Part shown: one piece after another, positions 9,657 through 17,558 of the stretch
Layout: every line of letters begins with the position of its first letter
Position numbering within the stretch: the first letter of the stretch is position 1
Program-made: the position numbers and the translations under genes
Notes under the pieces: generated by a model
Database searches by the model: none
Told to the model about the DNA's origin: nothing
What the model saw: only the letters and a program-made list of their open reading frames with translations
DNA from: Candidatus Thorarchaeota archaeon MP8T_1
GTDB lineage: Archaea; Asgardarchaeota; Thorarchaeia; Thorarchaeales; Thorarchaeaceae
DNA: 64,000 bases
Assembly (NCBI GenBank): GCA_002825465.1
Contig: PJER01000005.1
Location: 42,613-106,612, forward strand
Direction: 5' to 3'

Positions 9657-10568
9657 TTAAAGAGGGACGAGTTTACCATTTCTGTCTTCAACAAGATTCT
9701 TCTCAATGAGAGAAGCAACATGATGCTCAATCATCCAAGTTTCAAATTGAAGGAAGACGGGATTAGTTATTGATGGATAGATAATAGGGGTCATGGTAAT
9801 CTGTTGAATGGAACTCGCCCATCCCATGATTAAAGAAAAGACCATATCCTCTCTAATGTCGAACTGCCTTTCGTATGCAGATAGTGCAGTCTTGTAATCA
9901 TATACAATAGGATCCTTCAGATGACCACTAATGAGCGCCTTGTAATCTCTCAGTCGAAGTTTTTGAATTGATTCTTTGAATTCTGAAATTGATGAGTTTG
10001 GATGTCCATAGAATGGACCAAATTCTGTAAGGTCTATGTCTGAACCAAAGACCATGTTTGGTTCAAGGATCTCAATACACATGTGGTCCGGTAAGTGCCC
10101 TGAAGTACAGAACATTCTCAACGTGAAATTCCCAGACGCGAACTTATCTCCATCTCTAACAATTTCATCAACTTTACCTTCATCAAGACATCCGTACATT
10201 TTTGAATTTACAAGATCTTCCCATAGCTTTCGAACTGGATGACCTCTATGAAAGCCGAGGAAATTCTTCATTTGTTCCTTATCGTTGAAAAGCGGTGCAG
10301 TGATTTCATTTGCTGCTATTCGGCATTTCGAGAGTCTGTTCAGTCTCATTGCATGTGTGATATGGTCCGGATGAATATGGCTCAATATTACCGTATCAAT
10401 ATCTCTTAGTGTTTTGTCCTTCTCTTGCAATAGCGCACGTAAGTCTTCTACATTACAGCCTGGGTCCACCACTGTGATATCATCGTCAACTACTACTAGG
10501 GTATTGCATCTAGGGAAGGACCCTCCAATGACACAATAGAGACCATTCTCTATCTCTATGTAACCCAA
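9657..10568 (-). CDS. MBL-fold metallo-hydrolase
   Basis: A 303-residue metallo-beta-lactamase-fold enzyme. The metal site is complete: SHIHPDHI (HxHxDH), GHLPDH, GSDIDLT for the bridging aspartate and SGHLKD for the last histidine. The N-terminus (ENGLYCVIGG...TLVVVDDDITVVDPG) is the usual first beta-sandwich half. A C-terminal helical segment of about 75 residues could be a winged-helix or lid domain as in lactamase-B-like thioesterase or glyoxalase II relatives. The substrate is unknown. It is cytosolic. Confidence 0.85.
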   Translation of the reverse strand: MGYIEIENGLYCVIGGSFPRCNTLVVVDDDITVVDPGCNVEDLRALLQEKDKTLRDIDTVILSHIHPDHITHAMRLNRLSKCRIAANEITAPLFNDKEQMKNFLGFHRGHPVRKLWEDLVNSKMYGCLDEGKVDEIVRDGDKFASGNFTLRMFCTSGHLPDHMCIEILEPNMVFGSDIDLTEFGPFYGHPNSSISEFKESIQKLRLRDYKALISGHLKDPIVYDYKTALSAYERQFDIREDMVFSLIMGWASSIQQITMTPIIYPSITNPVFLQFETWMIEHHVASLIEKNLVEDRNGKLVPL

Positions 10569-10642
10569 GTCAAAGACCTCTCATAAAATAAGTAAAGGTT
10601 GGATAGTCAATTAAGACTATCCACCACTTAGTATAATGCAGA

Positions 10643-11029
10643 TTATTCCATGAATCTGACTTTTTCTTCAGCTTCTGCACGTGCTGCATGACGCCAGGTT
10701 CTGAAGCTACCCCATAGAATGGAAACTGTAAATGCAAGAACCAAGAACATCAAAAGCATCACATTGACCACATCTGTCTTCTCTGGAGTAATCCCCGCTG
10801 CAAGTTTGTCCCACCAGAGACCTGTCATAACGAGGATGGACATTGGAAATGTTAGAATTGTAAGAATGAAGAAGATTGTGAAAGCACGCTTAGGTGAAAC
10901 TTGGACAATTCGTGCAAAGACTCCAAGGTAAGGATGTTTTTGCCAACGAGAACCTTCATGGACTATCCAGAATATAACAAACAGGACAATAATCAGAAGG
11001 AATGGGATGAGGAATAGCTCGAGCCACAT
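10643..11029 (-). CDS. Three-helix membrane protein, unknown
   Basis: A 128-residue protein with three hydrophobic segments, at about residues 3-24, 49-72 and 88-107, and charged ends (EGSRWQKHPYLG between spans one and two, and a terminal RTWRHAARAEAEEKVRFME). No family is recognised. It stands alone between the MBL hydrolase and the TGT paralogue, both also on the minus strand. Confidence 0.55.
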   Translation of the reverse strand: MWLELFLIPFLLIIVLFVIFWIVHEGSRWQKHPYLGVFARIVQVSPKRAFTIFFILTILTFPMSILVMTGLWWDKLAAGITPEKTDVVNVMLLMFLVLAFTVSILWGSFRTWRHAARAEAEEKVRFME

Positions 11030-11136
11030 TTCATTAGCACCTATATAGGGGTATTAAGTTTCGAGGTTTTTGACTACGATATAAAGGCTGTGGTCTGCGA
11101 CAGGTACTTGATGTTTTTGTGTATAATTCCTTCATT

Positions 11137-12324
11137 CTAATCTTCTTCTTGTGTATCTGCCCTATCTGATAGGTTTAGAAACTCGGATAAAGTGTGTTTA
11201 CAATGTTTCATTGGAGGTTCTCCCTCTTTTAGTTCCAATGATTCTTGTGCAGTCATCCAGAGAGTTGGCATTGTTTCAATAGGTCGATTCTCTTCAGGTC
11301 GCATTGATTTCTTTCGCTTTTTTATTGAATGTTCACTTTCTCCCTGCTCTTCACCTAGCGTTAACTCCATTGGTGTATTTGCCAATTTTACTGCCTCGAG
11401 AATATTGTGAATGTACAGATTTACAAAGAAATCAGAACTCCTCGGTGATGGAATCGGATTCATTTTCGAACATCCTTCGCAACTACATTCATCGAATTTC
11501 ACTTTACGCACTTGTTCACTCTTTGAACCAACCAGGTATCTTCTTCTAGCAGTAAGATAGAGTAATGTGGAAGTATCAACACTGTCCACTCTAATTTTAT
11601 GAAGATAATAATTCAAGAGATCCACTCGAGGTAAACCAAATATGTGCAGCCAATGTTCTTTGGTGAGGTCTCGAACAAATTTCAGAACATGCTCTAATTT
11701 CCTTTTATCATGATGATAGAGTGGTATTACTCCCCCAACCGCAAAGCGGGAAATATCGTACTCTCGATAGAAATCATATAGGTCTGTAATTACAGCATCT
11801 GAATGGCCTTGAATCACTGCAATTACTTTAGACGGTGGGATTACCTCAAGAAGTTCTAGCAGATTTTCTTTGATTGTTGCAATCTTTGTAGTTACAGTCT
11901 GTTTGTCATCAAATGGAAGAACTATCTCATCTGGCGCGACAAAATAGTCTGCTCCTGAGAGTCTATATGCCTCGAAGATCTGCTTGTTTGATAATTCAAT
12001 ATCCACATCAATTCCTAACTCTTTCGCAATTCCCGCTTTCTTTGCTTCCATTTCAAAAACACCTGTATCTGCAACAAGTATATTCTCCTTAGGAAAGCCA
12101 AGTTCGATTAGCCCCTCTTTTAGTGTCTTTCCTGAATTCATTGTTTGATCTATCCAGAAGTCATTGGATCGATATACATCATAGGCTGTGAAGAGGACTG
12201 CCTGCGTATATTTCCATTTTATTAAAGGTTCATCTCTGAATAACGAGAGTGAACAAAAGTGATTCTTTGGGATGAGACGAGATAGTCTCATCTTCTTCTT
12301 ACCATCTGCCCCCATTGCAATCAC
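11137..12324 (-). CDS. tRNA-guanine transglycosylase (TGT) superfamily protein
   Basis: A 395-residue TIM-barrel protein of the TGT superfamily, which exchanges guanine for a 7-deazaguanine in nucleic acid. Visible features are the substrate-pocket block GADYFVAPDEIVLPFDD, VIQGHSDA, FAVGGVIPLYHHD, the presumed nucleophile region VDSVDTST, and the zinc site CSCEGC with a later histidine (YIHN). It lacks the PUA domain and second half of archaeal TgtA (usually over 480 residues). It could be a TgtA paralogue or a DpdA-like DNA transglycosylase; no queuosine or dpd genes are nearby. The start may be three codons later (12315). Confidence 0.75.
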   Translation of the reverse strand: MIAMGADGKKKMRLSRLIPKNHFCSLSLFRDEPLIKWKYTQAVLFTAYDVYRSNDFWIDQTMNSGKTLKEGLIELGFPKENILVADTGVFEMEAKKAGIAKELGIDVDIELSNKQIFEAYRLSGADYFVAPDEIVLPFDDKQTVTTKIATIKENLLELLEVIPPSKVIAVIQGHSDAVITDLYDFYREYDISRFAVGGVIPLYHHDKRKLEHVLKFVRDLTKEHWLHIFGLPRVDLLNYYLHKIRVDSVDTSTLLYLTARRRYLVGSKSEQVRKVKFDECSCEGCSKMNPIPSPRSSDFFVNLYIHNILEAVKLANTPMELTLGEEQGESEHSIKKRKKSMRPEENRPIETMPTLWMTAQESLELKEGEPPMKHCKHTLSEFLNLSDRADTQEED

Positions 12325-12454
12325 CTGTTATTTGTGATACATAGTAGAGTAGTCACTCTATTCTATATAAACCACCAAAATAGAAATTTCAAAGACATTA
12401 CACGGTTCGTTAGACCTATAACTGAGTGAATTCAGGAATATTTGGGTCTATTAC

Positions 12455-13039
12455 ATGGGAAGTATATGGCTAAGCAAGAAGGCATTCTTGTATTTCGGTG
12501 GTGCTGCAATAATCCTAATCGGCGGGTTGATTGTAACTCTTTCACCATACAACTATTTTCTCTATTCGTTAAGCGAAAATCAACATAGACCTTGGACGCA
12601 GAAGGATCCAGCAGGTGGATTCTATCCATCTCTTGAGGTGTCTGTATCTTTACGACCTGCAAACGATACAACATATGTGTATCTTGATTTGGTATTTCAG
12701 AATAATGCCACAGATGAACTAACGTTTGTCAACATGTCGTTGTCTTCTGAAAATCAATTAATAGGTCCCAATACTGTAATTTACGAATATAGTGAAAATA
12801 TAGATTTACCAATAGGCGAATACACTATTTGGTTTGATAGAGTAGAAGGTGCTGGGTTGATTGACCTTGGTCTACAACAAGCAAGTGATGCACGTCTTTG
12901 GATTGTAACTGGCGGTTCTATGAATATCATTGGTATAATAATGGGTATTCTAGGTTACTTGGTTCCTGGTACTTTCTTACCATCAGATAGTGATACTATC
13001 GTAGAATGGGGCTATGATAAAGAAGAATCTAGTCAATAG
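12455..13039 (+). CDS. Membrane protein with extracellular beta domain, unknown
   Basis: A 194-residue protein with hydrophobic segments at residues 9-30 and about 153-172 flanking an extracellular beta-sandwich-like region carrying N-x-S/T sequons (NDT, NAT, NMS). It ends in a short acidic cytosolic tail (VEWGYDKEESSQ). No family is recognised. It lies directly upstream of the 14-bp repeat array and HTH gene but is separated from them by 136 bases, so it is probably its own transcript. Confidence 0.55.
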   Translation: MGSIWLSKKAFLYFGGAAIILIGGLIVTLSPYNYFLYSLSENQHRPWTQKDPAGGFYPSLEVSVSLRPANDTTYVYLDLVFQNNATDELTFVNMSLSSENQLIGPNTVIYEYSENIDLPIGEYTIWFDRVEGAGLIDLGLQQASDARLWIVTGGSMNIIGIIMGILGYLVPGTFLPSDSDTIVEWGYDKEESSQ

Positions 13040-13096
13040 ATTCTTCCTCCTAATTTTTTCATGTAAATTATTTCTGGATAAATTGATTTTATTTAT

Positions 13097-13138
13097 GTAC
13101 AATATTATGCGTACATAATAACGTGTACATAATAATGT
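13097..13138 (+). repeat. Three tandem 14-bp repeats, likely operator of the HTH gene
   Basis: Three head-to-tail copies starting at 13097, 13111 and 13125: GTACAATATTATGC, GTACATAATAACGT and GTACATAATAATGT. The period is exactly 14 bases and GTAC is invariant. They abut a TATA-like stretch (TATATATATC, 13138-13147) lying about 30 bases before the ATG at 13176, which has no ribosome-binding site and may be leaderless. Placement on the upstream side of the promoter fits an operator or activator site for the HTH protein encoded next. Confidence 0.6.
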
Positions 13139-13175
13139 ATATATATCTTCGATGCGCATTAGAATCTGAATTACC

Positions 13176-13505
13176 ATGTCTGTATCTCCGAATCTATCCA
13201 ATTCACCGAAGATGTTCATAGCTATGAGCAAAGTAATTGAGGAGCTCAAGTCTGGTGCTCCAATGTCGATTGGGGAACTCTCTAAGAAACTAAACATCGA
13301 CCGTAGGACAGTTGGAAGAATCGTGGATATCCTTCTTGATGTTCAAGAAACTTTGGTTACTCAACAAATTAAAACTCGACGGGTTGGTCGACGTTTTCAG
13401 ATAATATTTGAACAGCGAACAACACAGGCACGAAAGATCTTACAGGATGCTCAAAATGTTGTTCGTCGTAAGACTTCTTTTACTATTCTAAAGAGGAAGA
13501 AATAA
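13176..13505 (+). CDS. Helix-turn-helix transcriptional regulator
   Basis: A 109-residue basic protein. Residues about 15-60 form a winged helix-turn-helix: MSIGELSKKLNIDRRTVGRIVDILL, with the recognition helix at RRTVGRIVD, then a basic wing (KTRRVGRRFQII) and a basic tail (RRKTSFTILKRKK). It sits just behind the tandem repeat array, suggesting autoregulation. Its TAA overlaps the ATG of the next gene (TAATG), so the two are translationally coupled and it probably controls the membrane protein. The precise family is not recognised. Confidence 0.7.
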   Translation: MSVSPNLSNSPKMFIAMSKVIEELKSGAPMSIGELSKKLNIDRRTVGRIVDILLDVQETLVTQQIKTRRVGRRFQIIFEQRTTQARKILQDAQNVVRRKTSFTILKRKK

Positions 13506-14035
13506 TGTCCAAGAGAATAGGCACAGTACTCACAGTACTATTTGGTATCTTAGCTGTAGGGACAAGTAGTCTTCTATGGCATATTTTTGGATTCCCAGCT
13601 TACATCCAGACTGTGGCGATTTTTATGGTTGCAGCGATAGGTGAGCATTTTGTGTCGGGAAAGGGTTACTATCATTATACAAATATTAATGGTGTCTTCA
13701 TTGGTCGAGTACCAACTTGGATTCCTCTCCTTTGGGTAGCAGTTATTCAAAGTTCTCTAATTGTTCCCCTATTGATTGGAACTAGTATGATTGAAGCAAT
13801 CACAATCTCTGGACTTCTTTGCTTCTCACTTGATTTCTATCTCCTCGAACCTCTCCTAAGTAGAAAATTAGGGATGTGGAGATGGACTGCAGTTGAGCAT
13901 GGGTATTTTAGATTCATTCCAAAACAGGTGAATCGATTCACTGCACCTTTTGGAAATTATTTGACTTGGCTAATCTTCCCTATTGTAATTAATTCGTTTC
14001 TGAGATATATGGTGATTCTACAATTGCTCACGTAG
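13505..14035 (+). CDS. CruF-like (DUF422, carotenoid biosynthesis) membrane protein
   Basis: A 176-residue protein with about five membrane segments. The blocks GEHFVSGKGYYHYTN, GVFIGRVPTWIPLLW and LDFYLLEPLLSRKLGMWRW match the pattern I know from the CruF/DUF422 family (bisanhydrobacterioruberin hydratase in haloarchaea: E-xx-G-xY-Y, GxVPxxIPL-W, LDxxLEPxxxxxGxWxW). The family adds water to carotenoid end groups. No phytoene synthase or desaturase is nearby, so the lipid substrate here is open. It is coupled to the upstream HTH gene by a one-base overlap. Confidence 0.55.
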   Translation: MSKRIGTVLTVLFGILAVGTSSLLWHIFGFPAYIQTVAIFMVAAIGEHFVSGKGYYHYTNINGVFIGRVPTWIPLLWVAVIQSSLIVPLLIGTSMIEAITISGLLCFSLDFYLLEPLLSRKLGMWRWTAVEHGYFRFIPKQVNRFTAPFGNYLTWLIFPIVINSFLRYMVILQLLT

Positions 14036-14122
14036 GTCACCCTATTTTTCATGCCGACTTAGTGTTACGTCGGAATAACGTAGGTTGTACACAATCTCTT
14101 GTTCAATTGCTGTAGTGATAAC

Positions 14123-14371
14123 ATGTTGAGGCCTATGGAAACTGAAGAAATGAAATGGCTGCTGAAAGGGAAGATTGTGACCGACTTTAGAGGCTTCCCA
14201 CTGGGAAGAGTGAAAAAGATATGGTACGACGATAATGACGGGCCATTAGTCATAGTAGAGCGAGGAGTAGATTCCGAAGCGAAAATGAATTCTTGGGAAG
14301 CAATACCTTTGAGAGCAGTGGATTCGGTTTCTGAACATGTACGACTAAAACCTCCGACATTTGCTGAGTGA
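14123..14371 (+). CDS. PRC-barrel domain protein
   Basis: About 82 residues from the ATG at 14123; an upstream TTG (14099) and a later ATG (14135) are alternatives. The sequence LLKGKIVTDFRGFPLGRVKKIWYDD...GPLVIVERG and the later SWEAIPLRAVDSVSEHVRL follow the PRC-barrel pattern: a strand with a G-xxV-x(D/T)xxGxxLGxV turn, then I-PL-xxV. Archaeal PRC-barrel proteins are small adaptors with unclear roles, and the bacterial relative RimM binds ribosomal proteins. The stop overlaps the next start (GTGA), indicating an operon with the thioredoxin-like gene. Confidence 0.6.
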   Translation: MLRPMETEEMKWLLKGKIVTDFRGFPLGRVKKIWYDDNDGPLVIVERGVDSEAKMNSWEAIPLRAVDSVSEHVRLKPPTFAE

Positions 14372-14736
14372 GAATATGCCTATATTGGGGTGTTTCGAGA
14401 ATGTTACAGAAAATCAACTCAGACTTGGAAAAAATCGGAAATCTAGAATTTCGTAAGGATGAATCTGCAAAAATGCGTATCGATGTCTTCACAAGCAAAC
14501 ACTGCTCGTTTTGTGATGAAGCATTGAATATTGTTCGCTCTGCTGCTGGGAGAATAACATACTTGGAACATCCTGTAAACGTGGTTGAAACTTCTGTTGA
14601 TAAGCATCCAGAATTAATTGAAGCATACAATCTTGTGGCTCTTCCATTGATCCAGGTCGGACGGTCACAAATTATTGGATTGCCAAACTTAGAAGATGTA
14701 GAGCGACTTATTCATGATACTATTATCATGGAATGA
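14368..14736 (+). CDS. Thioredoxin/glutaredoxin-like protein
   Basis: A 122-residue protein with a thioredoxin-fold core: the strand RIDVFTSKHCSFCDEAL carries a C-S-F-C redox pair, and LPLIQVGRSQIIGLPNLEDVERLI supplies the cis-proline strand and last helix. The GTG start lies inside the stop of the PRC-barrel gene (GTGA), so translation is coupled. An internal ATG at 14473 would start directly at the fold and cannot be excluded. It is probably a cytosolic disulfide reductase of unknown partner. Confidence 0.75.
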   Translation: MRICLYWGVSRMLQKINSDLEKIGNLEFRKDESAKMRIDVFTSKHCSFCDEALNIVRSAAGRITYLEHPVNVVETSVDKHPELIEAYNLVALPLIQVGRSQIIGLPNLEDVERLIHDTIIME

Positions 14737-14739
14737 GAA

Positions 14740-15516
14740 TTAAAATTTCAGACCAAGAATTCGCCACGCATTTTCTCTCATGACTAATCTGCGAGTTTCA
14801 ATGTCCAGATCTATAAGATTCAAGGCTCCCATCATATCTACATATTGACTATGGTATCCCGAACCAAAGACCAGTTTTGTAACTCCGATGTCTTGAGCAA
14901 GTGCATCAAGAAATACTCGCAAGGGCGACTCAACCAATTTGATGAAAGTTGCTGAGAGTTCTAGCCAGATATTCGGACGAGATATCAAAGGAATCAATTG
15001 AGGAAAGCCAAACAATCCTCCAAGACCAAGAACTACAAACTTACCTTCCTTGTATTCAGCTGAGGTAGCATCAAGAAAAATAATGTCCTCACTTGTCATA
15101 TTTTTATTTTGAAAGAAGATTGGCATATCTTGGGCAACTGCATTATGAATCAATACTCTTACAGCTGGATCACTGGGATGATATGATTCTCTATTGAGGA
15201 CCAATGCACAGCATCCCTTCTCTACATATTCTGTAAGCTCATCTACGGCTGTATTCATAGGACGAGGTGAAATTGAACAGGCAGTATATAATCTGTCTGG
15301 ATAGATTTCTGCTGCTTTCACGTAGAGATCCGTATCAATCTGAGGTAAATCTGGAATAAGAACCGCCTGGTCAATAGCAAACATGTCCATTCTTGAAATT
15401 AACATATCTACATGCTCTATTAGGTTATACTCATTCACACTGAGAACTTCATTTGGACTATTTCCCAGATGTGTATGAATATCAGTTGTCATACCAATTC
15501 CTCGTGATGCACTCAT
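14740..15516 (-). CDS. Amidohydrolase-family (TIM-barrel) metal-dependent hydrolase
   Basis: A 258-residue protein of the amidohydrolase 2 type. The N-terminal DIHTHLG supplies the HxH metal site, QAVLIPDLPQ and FFQNKN are barrel strands, and the C-terminal ENAWRILGLKF matches the terminal N-xxRxLGL motif of the family. The later strands are poorly conserved (FGSGYHSQY in place of GSDxP), so the metal site may be partial. The likely start is the ATG eight codons in (15492), just before TTDIHTH. The substrate is unknown. Confidence 0.7.
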   Translation of the reverse strand: MSASRGIGMTTDIHTHLGNSPNEVLSVNEYNLIEHVDMLISRMDMFAIDQAVLIPDLPQIDTDLYVKAAEIYPDRLYTACSISPRPMNTAVDELTEYVEKGCCALVLNRESYHPSDPAVRVLIHNAVAQDMPIFFQNKNMTSEDIIFLDATSAEYKEGKFVVLGLGGLFGFPQLIPLISRPNIWLELSATFIKLVESPLRVFLDALAQDIGVTKLVFGSGYHSQYVDMMGALNLIDLDIETRRLVMRENAWRILGLKF

Positions 15517-15605
15517 TCATGAGTGAAAGTTGCTTTTCAGTTAATGTACGATGTGTACCATAGATTTAGCACTATGTCTATATGGTAAGTCAAACATATT
15601 AAGAA

Positions 15606-16238
15606 ATGAGAATAGTGACCGAAGACAAAGAAGACAAATATCTTACTCTGGAAAAGCGGCTAAGGCAAATTGCACATGATATTCAACATGATAGGTTCAT
15701 GCTCATGGAGTATCTAGGTCCTGTAGTTGATGGTTGTCGGGCCGCATTGAATGTGAGTCTCGAACGTGCTCAAGTCCTGAATGAAATCTCTGAAAGCGAG
15801 TTTGAAGAATACATGGGTACCACTGATGATTCATTCAAGGAGGTTGGAATATGTTTCAGAACAACTGATTCAGACGAACAGGTGTCAATTGTTTTCTCGA
15901 AAAGTAAACCAGAAGTCTTTGATGAATGTGTTGAATCTAGTGTAGTTATTAGTGGCGATCTTAAAACACTCTTAACTGCTCTCGATAGTGACTCCAAGGT
16001 CTCACCTCCCGACCTTTTAGGAGACAAGATTGAGATAGAGGGAGAGGATTCCTTGGATGTAGTTCAAGGTTTAGGACTTCTTTGTTATCCTCAATTGCTA
16101 CGTGTTGCAAGATCGGGGATTGATCCCTCCTCTCTTCTTTCTGAAGATGCTGATACTATCATTATGGCAACTGCATCTGATCTAGTTGTTAAGATGATTC
16201 GTAAATGGATTGATATGCAGTTGGCCTTAGAATCCTAG
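15606..16238 (+). CDS. Conserved-looking cytosolic protein, possibly SCP2-like C-terminal half
   Basis: A 210-residue soluble acidic protein. Residues 1-60 are helical and charged. The segment VVISGDLKTLLTALDSDSK...LLGDKIEIEGEDSLDVVQGL weakly recalls the SCP2 sterol-carrier domain, which has I-x-G-xxxxL-xLL and a K-IEGD strand. I cannot assign it firmly. Its TAG interlocks with the stop of the convergent HDAC-like gene at CTAG (16235-16238). Confidence 0.45.
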   Translation: MRIVTEDKEDKYLTLEKRLRQIAHDIQHDRFMLMEYLGPVVDGCRAALNVSLERAQVLNEISESEFEEYMGTTDDSFKEVGICFRTTDSDEQVSIVFSKSKPEVFDECVESSVVISGDLKTLLTALDSDSKVSPPDLLGDKIEIEGEDSLDVVQGLGLLCYPQLLRVARSGIDPSSLLSEDADTIIMATASDLVVKMIRKWIDMQLALES

Positions 16239-17380
16239 ATTCCATGGTAAGGAAAGACAAGTTCCTTTACTCTCCTAATCACCCTTTCTAAATCGAGAGA
16301 AACCTCTTCTCGTGAGAAATACATCTGAACCACATCTTCCTCATCACGAATCTTATCGGGGCAATTAGAGAAACCAAGTTCTTCACATGATATTTTGAAT
16401 TCATCAGGAATATTCTCTGGGATTTTCTCATCAAGAATTGTAGCGAGGAATAATGTCCACAATCTTGCGACATTTATTGGATTGTACCCTCCTCCACCAA
16501 CTGCCAACCAACCTAATTTGCATAGGTCCGAAGACAGGTCTCTTAAACCACTCAGCACTGTTTCATACCCATGAGATGTATATGCAAGATGTGCAAGAGG
16601 ATCCATATAATGACCATCAACCCCTAATTGGGTTACAAGGAGTTCTGGTTTATAGGACTCCATAAGCGGTACAACAATTTCGTTGTAAATCTTGATTAAC
16701 TCAAGACTTCCCGCTCCGGGTATTACTGGGACATTTACAGAATAACCCGTACCCTCTGCTCCGCCTGTTTCATAGACAAATCCTGTACCGGGAAACAGTG
16801 TCTTTCCGGTTTGATGAATGGAGATGGTAAGAACATCTTTTGATCGGTAAAATGCATTTTGAACACCGTCTCCATGGTGGGCATCTATATCGAAATATAG
16901 GACCTTGCAATCCTTCTTTTTCTGTAGATAGTTTATAGCAATAGCTACGTCGTTAAAGATACAAAAACCTGAGGCTGCATCACGATGTGCATGATGCAAA
17001 CCTCCCGATATAACGAATGCATTGGACCTTCCGCTCATTATTCGTTTCATTCCATCGAGAGTGGCTCCAACATATTTTGCACCTGTTTCGTAAATTTTTG
17101 GAAATACAGGATTGTCTGGTGTACCAATTCCATGTCTAAAATCAGAGCATAATTCCTCTCCACATCTCTTTACCGAGTCTATATATTCGGTCGAATGGAA
17201 TAGTTCAAGATCTTGTCTTGAAGCTGGTGTAGGTTCAAAGACATCTACTTTATCGAGTAAGCCTAACTGCTTGGATAGTAAATATGTTAGTTTCAAGCGT
17301 TCTGGCTTCAATGGATGTTCTTCACTGAATTCATACTCAAGCAGCGAATCCGAATATGGGTATACTAGTTTACCTCTCAT
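16235..17380 (-). CDS. Histone deacetylase / acetoin utilization (AcuC) family deacetylase
   Basis: A 381-residue zinc-dependent deacetylase of the class I/II HDAC superfamily. The active site is intact: GGLHHAHRDAASGFC (His129-His130 charge relay), FDIDAHHGDGVQ (Asp166 and His168 zinc ligands), LGVDGHYMDPLAHL for the third aspartate, and GGGGYNP with the catalytic tyrosine. It removes acetyl groups from lysine or from small acetylated compounds; archaeal members have been linked to AcuC, polyamine deacetylases and chromatin-like targets. The target here is not known. Length is right for AcuC. Confidence 0.92.
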   Translation of the reverse strand: MRGKLVYPYSDSLLEYEFSEEHPLKPERLKLTYLLSKQLGLLDKVDVFEPTPASRQDLELFHSTEYIDSVKRCGEELCSDFRHGIGTPDNPVFPKIYETGAKYVGATLDGMKRIMSGRSNAFVISGGLHHAHRDAASGFCIFNDVAIAINYLQKKKDCKVLYFDIDAHHGDGVQNAFYRSKDVLTISIHQTGKTLFPGTGFVYETGGAEGTGYSVNVPVIPGAGSLELIKIYNEIVVPLMESYKPELLVTQLGVDGHYMDPLAHLAYTSHGYETVLSGLRDLSSDLCKLGWLAVGGGGYNPINVARLWTLFLATILDEKIPENIPDEFKISCEELGFSNCPDKIRDEEDVVQMYFSREEVSLDLERVIRRVKELVFPYHGI

Positions 17381-17558
17381 CTTCTAACGCCTTATCTCTT
17401 CTCTACATATCCCTTTCGCATGGGTTTGAATATTATTGCTTTGATAGAATTGAATTCATGATTTCATTCAAAATGATCTGAATAGCCTTCATTTAGTGAT
17501 TAATCAGTTACATTGTAGAAGGAGAATTGGAAGAGGTTTCTTTGTCAATAGTTTTGCA

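Noticed and set aside
17381..17558. Gap between HDAC and guaA, searched for an RNA or short gene
   Set aside because: It contains only a weak TTGAAT/ATTCAA inverted repeat and AT-rich DNA; nothing can be supported.
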